Source: SIG78 sp045587205 (GTDB taxonomy: Bacteria > Verrucomicrobiota > Lentisphaeria > Victivallales > Victivallaceae). Taken from it: DNA of 16,413 nucleotides. Numbering within the stretch: position 1 is the stretch's first letter; every line of letters begins with the position of its first letter. Location of the stretch: assembly GCA_045587205.1 (NCBI GenBank), contig JAZNBV010000046.1:1-16413 (forward strand), given 5' to 3'. Both the position numbers and the translations under genes were made by a program. Shown piece after piece: positions 1-6,425 of this stretch. Under the pieces are notes generated by a model. It searched no databases and was not told the DNA's origin. It saw only the letters and a program-made list of their open reading frames with translations.

Positions 1-2
1 TT

Positions 3-719
3 TTTTGCGGATGCAAAAAAAGCTCTTCACACCTTCACATCTTCACTCAATCAGCGTTCACGCTGATTGAACTTCTGGTGGTGATCGCAATTATTGCAAT
101 TTTAGCGGCTATGCTGCTGCCCGCACTGTCTGCTGCCCGTGAACGCGCGCAGGCTGCAAATTGTACAAATCAGCTCCGTCAGGTGGGGTTGTCGCTGACC
201 CAGTATTCGGTGGATAACAGCGATTGGTTCCTGGGGGCAAGTTACAATATTATTGACGGCAGTGAACGCAAATGGGCTGAAGCTCTTGCCAAGCTGGGCT
301 ATATCGATGGAGTCTATTCCAACAGCTGGTATTGCGATAAATCTTTTGTCTGCCCGCTGGTGCTGCCCAATATGACGACGCATAAAGGGTTCATCGGCAT
401 CAATTACACTTATGGTATGCCCAACCCGTTTTATTACGAAAACACCACAACATATCTTTCCAGACCGTTTATGAGTGGCAAATATTCTCCAGATAGATTT
501 GCGTATGTAACCTGTTCCATTCAGCACAATAATAACAAGTGGGGCTGTTCTTCCTATGGCGGGACCACTGCAGTATCAGGCGAAAAACCCACTGCCTGCG
601 CCGCGGCGATCCATAACAAAAGCTGCAATGTGCTGACTCTGGATGGTGCAGTAACGGCAATGAACGGTAAGGCACTGGAAGCGTTTGGTATCTACGCATA
701 TACTGAAATCAAACCGTAA
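3..719 (+). CDS. Prepilin-like protein with N-terminal methylation/cleavage segment and H-X9-DG motif (5' partial)
   Basis: The frame is open from the left edge (first full codon at 3) to TAA at 717-719, with no in-frame ATG before the signal, so the true start probably lies upstream. It reads ...SAFTLIELLVV then a hydrophobic helix ending MLLPALSAARERA, the type IV pilin/pseudopilin class III signal; cleavage would fall between Ala and Phe (codon 57), with the conserved Glu at mature position 5. Mature Cys36 (ANC-NQ) and a later FVCP motif are shared with the prepilin at 7374. Near the C-terminus, H-NKSCNVLTL-DG is an exact H-X9-DG motif, the hallmark of the prepilin family expanded in Planctomycetes, Verrucomicrobia and Lentisphaerae. 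The protein is expected at the cell surface or periplasm; its function is unknown. A GTG at 78 would start inside the signal and is not credible. An ATG at 11 is in another frame and stops at 68-70. The gene lies 165 nt before a sugar-enzyme operon. Confidence 0.85.
   Translation, partial: FCGCKKSSSHLHIFTQSAFTLIELLVVIAIIAILAAMLLPALSAARERAQAANCTNQLRQVGLSLTQYSVDNSDWFLGASYNIIDGSERKWAEALAKLGYIDGVYSNSWYCDKSFVCPLVLPNMTTHKGFIGINYTYGMPNPFYYENTTTYLSRPFMSGKYSPDRFAYVTCSIQHNNNKWGCSSYGGTTAVSGEKPTACAAAIHNKSCNVLTLDGAVTAMNGKALEAFGIYAYTEIKP
25..48 (+). repeat. Three tandem 8-bp repeats in the prepilin leader
   Basis: Units CTTCACAC, CTTCACAT and CTTCACTC lie head to tail at 25-32, 33-40 and 41-48, just upstream of the prepilin signal. 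Eight is not a multiple of three, so any change in copy number would shift the frame of whatever start lies upstream. With one more unit, the ATG at 11 would come into frame with the pilin. The repeat is directly visible; a role in slippage is inference. Confidence 0.7.
47..70. repeat. Perfect 10-bp inverted repeat over the prepilin cleavage-site codons
   Basis: TCAATCAGCG (47-56) and CGCTGATTGA (61-70) are exact reverse complements separated by the 4-nt loop TTCA. The hairpin covers the codons around the Ala/Phe prepilin cleavage point. It could form in mRNA near the start of translation or as a DNA cruciform. The prepilin gene at 7374 encodes the same peptide without this inverted repeat, so the peptide does not force it. 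Confidence 0.6.
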
Positions 720-884
720 ATCAAAAAAAAGTTGATCCAACAGCTTTTAAAAAAATAATCATAAAACAGTTGTTGAGCTTTTATGCTTTAACAACAGGGT
801 GATTACAGCCTTTATTGGCGGCAACAACTCCTGCTGCAGCATAAAAAAAGATTCAACAGTTAAAAAAATATAAAAGAGGAAAAA
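720..884 (+). promoter_or_regulatory. Upstream/leader region of the sugar-enzyme operon with CAACAG motifs
   Basis: This is a 165-nt gap without a gene. Directly after the prepilin stop, a weak 8-bp hairpin (727-734 with 741-748) lacks a separate T-run and is a poor terminator candidate. The hexamer CAACAG occurs three times on the + strand (738-743, 792-797, 854-859), with related text at 766-777 and 822-828. Segments at 772-777 and 853-858, and 780-787 and 837-844, can pair and enclose about 50 nt, so a folded 5' leader is possible. A purine-rich ribosome site (AGAGG, about 876-880) precedes the ATG at 885. No convincing -35/-10 pair could be fixed by eye. Confidence 0.35.
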
Positions 885-1907
885 ATGAAGTACAAAGTAG
901 CAATCGTAGGGCTGGGTCTGGGCGGTTCCTGGGCACTCGCAGCAGTCAACTGTGCCGATACTGAACTGGTCATAGTTTATGACAAAAACTTTGACCGCAA
1001 TCCCCGCATCAAACCGGAATTCTACAAAGAACACAATGTTCAGGTAGTCAACAGTATGGAAGCTGTCTGTCAGAGCGATGTTGATATAGTTATTGTCACC
1101 ACCCCCGACCACTTCCACGTTGAGCAATCCGTTATGGCCCTGGAAGCCGGTAAGCATGTTATTTGCGAAAAACCCCTCGCCCCCACAGTGGAAGATTGCA
1201 AAAAGATCATCGATGCCGTAAAACGCACCGGTAAATTCTTTATGACCGGTCAGGTCTGCCGTTACGCACCGGGATTCAGACTGGCCAAGAAACTGCTGGA
1301 TTCCGGCCGCATCGGCGAACTGGTTTATCTGGAATGTGAATACGCTCACAACTACGACCGTTCCCGCGGATTTGATAACTGGCGATGCGACCCGGCGATC
1401 AAACGCGAAAATATCCTCGGCGGCGGCTGCCATGCGCTTGACCTCTCGCGCTGGCTGGCGGGTGAACCCACCGAAGTATTTGCCTACACCAATCACAAGT
1501 TTCTGCCGCACTTCCCCACTGCCGATACCGGCGTGGCGGTAGCCAAGTTCAAAAATAATGTGCTGGGCAGGATCTTTATTTCCGCCGGGGTTCGCCGTCC
1601 TTACACGATGCGTACTTGCATTTACGGAACACTGGGTACGATCATCTGCGACAATACCAGCGATCACATCCAGATTTCTGAAGAACAGTTCATCCCCGAA
1701 GCCGGCGATATTTATTTCAACAAGATGCCGGTAAATATTGCCAGTCACAATGTGACCAGCGAACTGGTGGACTTTGTAGAAGCACTCAAACGCAACGAAC
1801 AGTGCCCGACCGACGTTTATCAGGGAACTGCAACCGTGGCGTTTGCCGAAGCTATGCTGAAATCGGCGGCGACCGGATTGCCGGTTTCCATTGAGCCGGT
1901 TTTTTAA
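885..1907 (+). CDS. Gfo/Idh/MocA-family NAD(P)-dependent sugar oxidoreductase
   Basis: This 340-aa protein has the usual family length. The N-terminal Rossmann fold shows VAIVGLGLGG (GxGxGG at residues 9-14) with Asp33 at the end of the second strand, which suggests a preference for NAD. TTPDHFH (72-78) and the family-defining EKP (95-97) follow. The C-terminal alpha/beta domain carries GGGCHALDLSRW (179-190), in which His183 is the usual catalytic histidine. No signal peptide is seen, so it is cytoplasmic. The family oxidises or reduces hydroxyls on sugars, inositols and their derivatives; the substrate cannot be read from the sequence. It is the first gene of an operon with a GH2 enzyme (43-nt gap) and a PHP protein, which suggests a glycoside or released sugar as substrate. 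A retaining NAD-dependent glycosidase role (GH109-like) is possible but unsupported. Start chosen from the AGAGG site before ATG. Confidence 0.9.
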   Translation: MKYKVAIVGLGLGGSWALAAVNCADTELVIVYDKNFDRNPRIKPEFYKEHNVQVVNSMEAVCQSDVDIVIVTTPDHFHVEQSVMALEAGKHVICEKPLAPTVEDCKKIIDAVKRTGKFFMTGQVCRYAPGFRLAKKLLDSGRIGELVYLECEYAHNYDRSRGFDNWRCDPAIKRENILGGGCHALDLSRWLAGEPTEVFAYTNHKFLPHFPTADTGVAVAKFKNNVLGRIFISAGVRRPYTMRTCIYGTLGTIICDNTSDHIQISEEQFIPEAGDIYFNKMPVNIASHNVTSELVDFVEALKRNEQCPTDVYQGTATVAFAEAMLKSAATGLPVSIEPVF

Positions 1908-1950
1908 GTAAAAAACCCGAAAAAATCTTTGAAAAAACAACTGTTGAAAA

Positions 1951-4827
1951 ATGAAAATCTACAACATCCCCGATAAACAGGAACTTTTCCGTCAGCAATC
2001 AAAACGCCGCCTCACCGGTATCTGTCCGTTGGATGGTGAATGGGATTTCTTCTATTCGGCACAAAAACTCACCGGTGATCCCGGTCTGCTGCCGGATGCG
2101 GAAAAATTCACCGGCAAGATGGTGACGCCCGGTTATTGGGATGATTGGTATGAACTTTTTGACGAACAGGATTTTTTCGGGGATATGGCACGGTTCAATC
2201 CGGATTACCGCAAGCCGCACTTCCCGATGGCTAATTCGCTGACGCCGCATGCTTCCAGCAATTTCCTTATCGGAACGGGCTATTACCGCAAGGTGGTGGA
2301 TATCGACCTGGCCGAAAATGCCGTCGTTATTCTCAATGTCGGGCCCGCGGTTTGGGAGTGCAAAGTATTCTGCAACCGGCAGCTGGCGGGAAGCTCAAAC
2401 GGATATTCCACCGCCTCGGAATTTGACCTGACCGGCTTGCTGAAAGCCGATGAACCCAACGAATTGATAATTGCCGTTTGCAATGTGCACGACGACGGCG
2501 GTGCCTACTGCCGCAAAGATGGTTCACACGATGGCAAAGCCCGCGGAGCACGACCCGGTCAGCATCGCGGATTAGCTGTTCAGGGGTATCAATCCGAGCG
2601 CGCCGGTATCGGCGGCGGAGTGTACTTGCAAATCACCCGTTCCGGAGCGATCCGCGACAGTTTTGCCTATCTTGACAACAACCGGATGGTCTGGGAAACA
2701 ACTTTGCTCAACGGCAGCGGCAAAACACTTCAATGGCAGATAACAGGTCCGGACGGTCTCCGTTTTTCCGGAACATTTGAGTGTCAGAGCAATACGGCAA
2801 GCTGGCAGATACCGTTGCCGGAAGATTTCCCCTTCTGGAGCGATACCGACCCGGTGCTGATGCAGTTTGCTTTGCAGCTGCTGGAAGATTCAACCGTGCT
2901 CGACAAGCATACTTTTATGGGTAATGTGCGTTCATTTACCGCAGAAAACACTGATCTGTTCATCAATGGTAAAAGTGTATTTCTGCGTGGAGTTACCGAG
3001 CACTGTTATTTCCCGGAAAGCTGCAACGCACATTTTTCGTTTGAAAAATACATGCACGATCTGGGCATTCTGAAAAAAGCCGGATTCAACTTCATACGCT
3101 GCCATACCTGGTGTCCGCCGGAGCCGTTTTACGACGCGTGCGATGCACTGGGCATATTTGTGCAGACCGAATTGCCGGTAGTGTGGAGTGAAGATGAAGC
3201 AGAAGCGATCCTGAAAATGATCCGCCGTCACCCCTCAGCAGTGATTCTTTGCGAAGGCAACGAAAAACGGATCGATCAGCAGCTGCTTCCGCTTATGAAA
3301 AAACTCGTGGAGATGATGCACAGCCTCGCTCCCGGTATGCTCTTCAATCCGCAGGAAGCAATGCGCAGTGTAGAATATGATTTTACACCGGATCAGAAAA
3401 TCGCCGAAGAACCGTTTCCGCATGATCCGGAACGTCTGGCAGAAGTCAGAGATTTTTCCGATGTTTACGGCGGGCTTTGCTGCAGTATGTTCAGTTACAG
3501 CCACGAACAGTTTCCGGGAACGGAGGAAGCTGAAAATATTCTTTCGGTTTACCAACTGCCCTGTCTGGCACACGAAATTGGTATTTTGGGCGGCTATCTG
3601 GATTTCAGTCTGGAAAAACGCTACGAAAATACCTTTATCGGCACTGACCTTTTTGCCGCCGCCCGCGAAAATATGCAGAAACACGGCGTCTGGCATAAAG
3701 CGTTGGAGTATTACCAGTACAATTCGCTTTTCATATCAAGTTTACGCAAACAACTGTTTGAAAATCTGCGTTCGTGCCGCAGCCTTGCCGGTTATGATTA
3801 CCTCGGCGGGATCGATACCCACTGGCATCTGACCGGATATCCGTGCGGAGTATTCAACGAATTCTATGAAGAAAAATACGGCGAAAGCATCGGCGATATC
3901 CTGCGGTACAACAACTCCAGCGTACTGCTGTGGAGTGCCGGGAAGTTCCGGAGTTTTACCGCCGGCGAAACCATAGAGCATGAGCTGCAGTTTTCCTGCT
4001 TTGAGCCGGAAGATATGCACGATGTGCGTTTGGACTGGCAGTTGTGTGATCAGTTTAACCGGGTGATCTGTTCCGGGACCCGGCAGTTCGATCAGCTGAA
4101 AAACCGTGCCATAAGCTGTGTAGAAAATCTGCATATAACGCTTCCGGAATCCGACAGAGCACAAATGCTGATGTTGCATACGGTACTTTCCGGCAGCGGC
4201 AAGGTATTCAACAATCAGTGGAAATTGTGGGTCTATCCGGCAGCAAAGCTCAACACATATAAGTGCAGGGTACTGGATAAACTTACCGATGAAGCTGTTG
4301 ATTTCCTCGCCGATGGCGGTGCTGTCCTGCTGACCGGGGAGTTTCCTTGCGGTACCGAGCTTGAAATGTTCCGTCCGCACACCAGCGGCAGATCGCTCGG
4401 CCACTCCGGGGCGATCATCCGGCGGCATCCGGTATGGGAGAAATTTCCGAACGAAGGCTTTGCCGATTGGCAATTCTTCCCGATGATGAATGTAAGTTGT
4501 TCCATTGTAAACGATAAAGATATGCCGGAATTCAAAGCGCTGCTGGAGCTTATACCCTCTTTCAAACGTATACGCCATAAATCAATGCTTGCAGAATACA
4601 AAGTCGGCAAAGGCAGATTGATGCTCTGTACTCTGCATATAGAAGCCGATGATCCGGCGGCACGTTACCTGGGGAGCCTCCTGAAAGAATATTTGAGCAG
4701 CGGCAGTTATGCAAGCGATGTACCGGAATGGACGCCGGAAAAATTGCGTCACCGTCTGCACCACCCGGTAACTTACAACTGCCAATACCGCAAGATCGAT
4801 GCCGGCGGCAGACCCGTTGAGTATTGA
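1951..4827 (+). CDS. Glycoside hydrolase family 2 protein (cytoplasmic)
   Basis: This 958-aa protein has GH2 architecture. An N-terminal jelly-roll sugar-binding domain lies at about residues 60-185 (YYRKVVDIDL, then EFDLTGLLK and NELIIAVCN), followed by an immunoglobulin-like domain to about 330. The TIM barrel begins near 335 (NGKSVFLRGVTEH) and continues through GFNFIRCHTW. The acid/base glutamate is probably Glu438 in CEGNEK, and Glu542 in HEIG is the candidate nucleophile; the 104-residue spacing is acceptable for GH2. Near residue 776 there is a segment resembling a glutamine-amidotransferase-like fold (DEAVDFLADGGAVLLTGEF). No signal peptide is present. GH2 members are beta-galactosidases, beta-glucuronidases, beta-mannosidases and others; specificity is not readable here. 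The ribosome site before ATG 1951 is weak, so translation may depend on the upstream gene. CTGTTG, the complement of the CAACAG motif, lies at 1941-1946. Confidence 0.88.
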   Translation: MKIYNIPDKQELFRQQSKRRLTGICPLDGEWDFFYSAQKLTGDPGLLPDAEKFTGKMVTPGYWDDWYELFDEQDFFGDMARFNPDYRKPHFPMANSLTPHASSNFLIGTGYYRKVVDIDLAENAVVILNVGPAVWECKVFCNRQLAGSSNGYSTASEFDLTGLLKADEPNELIIAVCNVHDDGGAYCRKDGSHDGKARGARPGQHRGLAVQGYQSERAGIGGGVYLQITRSGAIRDSFAYLDNNRMVWETTLLNGSGKTLQWQITGPDGLRFSGTFECQSNTASWQIPLPEDFPFWSDTDPVLMQFALQLLEDSTVLDKHTFMGNVRSFTAENTDLFINGKSVFLRGVTEHCYFPESCNAHFSFEKYMHDLGILKKAGFNFIRCHTWCPPEPFYDACDALGIFVQTELPVVWSEDEAEAILKMIRRHPSAVILCEGNEKRIDQQLLPLMKKLVEMMHSLAPGMLFNPQEAMRSVEYDFTPDQKIAEEPFPHDPERLAEVRDFSDVYGGLCCSMFSYSHEQFPGTEEAENILSVYQLPCLAHEIGILGGYLDFSLEKRYENTFIGTDLFAAARENMQKHGVWHKALEYYQYNSLFISSLRKQLFENLRSCRSLAGYDYLGGIDTHWHLTGYPCGVFNEFYEEKYGESIGDILRYNNSSVLLWSAGKFRSFTAGETIEHELQFSCFEPEDMHDVRLDWQLCDQFNRVICSGTRQFDQLKNRAISCVENLHITLPESDRAQMLMLHTVLSGSGKVFNNQWKLWVYPAAKLNTYKCRVLDKLTDEAVDFLADGGAVLLTGEFPCGTELEMFRPHTSGRSLGHSGAIIRRHPVWEKFPNEGFADWQFFPMMNVSCSIVNDKDMPEFKALLELIPSFKRIRHKSMLAEYKVGKGRLMLCTLHIEADDPAARYLGSLLKEYLSSGSYASDVPEWTPEKLRHRLHHPVTYNCQYRKIDAGGRPVEY

Positions 4828-4874
4828 TCAATATATTTGACAAACCATGTAAATGATTTTTCTGGAGAAAAAAA

Positions 4875-5759
4875 ATGAACTTTCTGGGTAAAGAACTCAA
4901 TGTTTATAAAGCCTCTCTGCACAACCACAGCAATGTATCCGACGGCGAATATACGCCCCAGGAGATCATCAAGCTGTATTCAGCTGAAAATTACGACGTT
5001 TTTGCTTTTACCGATCACCGCAAAACCAACCCGGTAGATGAATACGATCCCTGCGGCATGACCCTTATTTCGGGTATAGAACTGCATCCGCGCGATGTCT
5101 ATGAATGGCATTTGCTGGCATTGGGCGTTCCCCACGGTTTTTCCGCAGAATATCCGGCGGCCCAGTGGGCGATCAATGCGGTGAACAATGTCGGCGGCGT
5201 GATATTCTGTGCACACCCCACCTGGTGCGGCATACCCTCGCAAACGATCGCTCCGCTGCACGGTCTGGCGGGAATCGAAGTCAGCAACTCCGGATGCCGG
5301 TATATCGGCAAGGAAAATAACGAAACCGTGTGGGATGAATTGACCAATATGAGCATACTTTACCCGGCTCTGGCTACCGATGACACCCACCATTCGTCAG
5401 AAATGTTCCGCAATTGGACAATGATCGCAGCTCCGGATAAATCCGTTGAATCGCTTATCGAAGCTCTGCGGAAAGGTTCGTTCTATGCCACCCAGGGGCC
5501 GGAATTCAGCAGTATAACTCTGGAAAACGGTATCTTCAAGGCGGAATTTTCGGAAGCCGAAGAGGTGGTGCTTATCAGCATAGAGTATCTGGGGTGCTGT
5601 CTTAATGCTCCTGATTATCCGTGCCGCGGCGATTATAAATTGATTTCGTCGATCGAAGTTGATGTGAAGAACCATAAGCGGATCAAGGGCCGTCCCTTCC
5701 GGTGCAGAATCAAAGATAACCGCGGCCGTTACGCCTGGACACCGGTGTTCTGTGCCTGA
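4875..5759 (+). CDS. PHP-domain metal-dependent hydrolase (CehA/McbA-like)
   Basis: This 294-aa protein has the complete PHP metal-ligand pattern: LHNHSNVSDG gives His16, His18 and Asp23; FTDH gives His48; GIELH gives Glu69 and His71; His79 and CAHP (His114), GIEV (Glu135) and TDDTHH (Asp170, His172) follow. PHP proteins bind two or three metals and usually hydrolyse phosphoesters; stand-alone members related to CehA/McbA are often named metallohydrolases with unknown substrates. A C-terminal beta-rich part (about 200-294) may be an accessory domain. There is no signal peptide. A GGAG site lies about nine bases before the ATG, and the gene follows the GH2 gene by 47 nt as the last member of the operon. 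Removal of a phosphate or a phosphodiester from a glycan-derived product would fit the context but is inference. It could also be a carbonyl-ester or carbamate hydrolase. Confidence 0.82.
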   Translation: MNFLGKELNVYKASLHNHSNVSDGEYTPQEIIKLYSAENYDVFAFTDHRKTNPVDEYDPCGMTLISGIELHPRDVYEWHLLALGVPHGFSAEYPAAQWAINAVNNVGGVIFCAHPTWCGIPSQTIAPLHGLAGIEVSNSGCRYIGKENNETVWDELTNMSILYPALATDDTHHSSEMFRNWTMIAAPDKSVESLIEALRKGSFYATQGPEFSSITLENGIFKAEFSEAEEVVLISIEYLGCCLNAPDYPCRGDYKLISSIEVDVKNHKRIKGRPFRCRIKDNRGRYAWTPVFCA

Positions 5760-5827
5760 AAAATATTTCTGATCAAAAAACAGACGGCTGCTGCAAAAAA
5801 TATGGGCAGGTTGTAAAAAATAAACAG

Positions 5828-5900
5828 TTTTTCAAACCTGAAAGGCACTTTTCTTTTTTGTTCTCCCAAAGAAGAAAAGTGCCAAAAAAGGTTTGAGAAA
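5828..5900. repeat. Long hairpin repeat element, copy 1 (convergent intergenic region)
   Basis: GGCACTTTTCTT (5844-5855) pairs perfectly with AAGAAAAGTGCC (5872-5883) and continues through a wobble and three A-T pairs to an eight-base loop at 5860-5867. An outer stem TCAAACCT (5832-5839) pairs with AGGTTTGA (5889-5896) and extends into flanking T and A runs. No T-run follows on either strand as in a classic terminator, but the hairpin could still end or protect the transcript of the PHP operon. A diverged copy with compensatory changes lies at the right end of the window (about 16340-16413), so this may be a dispersed repeat family. Confidence 0.6.
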
Positions 5901-6214
5901 AAGCTCCTCAAGTACCTTACAGGCACCTTCCGGCAGCAGCCTTATGCCGATTTATCATCGGCAGTTCCGGATAGCGGCAGAACTCTTTTTCCGGCAATCG
6001 CCGAAGCAGCAAATAAAACAGAACTTCTGTTAGACAGCGGTTTCTTTCACAGCTACCGCCCGGAAACGGGGATAAAAGACTCCGGGGGCCTTGACCAGAC
6101 GGACTTTTACAGTTGTCCGGTCGTCCGGCAGCACAACAAATTGCAGAGAAGTCGAAAATCTTTTTTTTGATTACGCAATTCTATCTTGTTTTAATTATGA
6201 TGTTATATGAGTTC
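5901..6214. other. Non-coding stretch with a start-less open frame; no recognised gene
   Basis: About 310 nt without a supportable gene. On the + strand one frame runs open from 5817 to a TGA near 6168 (about 117 codons), starting inside the hairpin repeat, but it has no ATG or GTG and the only TTG is near its end; its translation is not recognised. It may be chance or the decayed remnant of a gene. A small hairpin GCCGAT/ATCGGC lies at 5946-5962. No promoter or RNA gene was recognised. Confidence 0.35.
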
Positions 6215-6262
6215 AAAAAAAAGAAAAGGGCGGTTGAACAGGATAGCCTGTATCCCGCCCTT
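6215..6262 (-). terminator. Rho-independent terminator for the AraC-family gene
   Basis: Read on the minus strand, AAGGGCGG pairs with CCGCCCTT (+ coordinates 6255-6262 with 6226-6233), with an inner stem ACAGG/CCTGT (6238-6242 with 6247-6251) and loop ATAG. The 3' arm is followed on the minus strand by a run of T residues broken once by C (6215-6227 in A on the + strand). The orientation fits the minus-strand regulator gene ending at 6426, about 160 nt upstream of this hairpin. Confidence 0.75.
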
Positions 6263-6293
6263 GAATACATTAACTCAATGCTCGAACTACTTC

Positions 6294-6403
6294 AAAAAAA
6301 CTTGCCGCTTTTCATATACCGCGAGTCATCAATGCCCGAATCATTGATCCCTGCTGTGATGGGACAAAAGTCTATGGTTGTGAGGGAAACCCGGCAAGTT
6401 TCC
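6294..6403 (-). ncRNA. Candidate structured RNA / first terminator in the 3' region of the AraC-family gene
   Basis: On the minus strand AAACTTGCCG (+ 6392-6401) would pair with CGGCAAGTTT (+ 6298-6307), which is followed by more T residues (A-run 6294-6300 on +). The enclosed 84 nt contain a 7-bp hairpin (6328-6334 with 6342-6348) and a 4-bp one (6348-6351 with 6361-6364). A competing hairpin GGAAAC/GTTTCC (+ 6385-6390 with 6398-6403) uses part of the outer arm, so two folds are mutually exclusive. It could be a terminator with a branched loop or an independent RNA. No known RNA family was recognised. Confidence 0.3.
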
Positions 6404-6425
6404 AGAACCATATCGCAGAATAGTT

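Noticed and set aside
1..20. TTTTTTGC/GCAAAAAA hairpin at the left edge
   Set aside because: Only 8 bp of mostly A-T pairs at the sequence edge and within the open prepilin frame; too little context to call a terminator.
78..719. GTG at 78 as the start of the first prepilin
   Set aside because: It would begin in the middle of the FTLIELLVV signal helix; the frame is open to the left edge, so the gene is 5' partial instead.
759..1940. 393-codon minus-strand open frame antisense to the oxidoreductase
   Set aside because: The + strand encodes a full-length Gfo/Idh/MocA protein with all motifs; the antisense product matches no recognised family and runs into both flanks.
3742..4578. 278-codon minus-strand open frame inside the GH2 gene
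   Set aside because: Shadow of the GH2 coding frame, with no ribosome site or recognisable domain.
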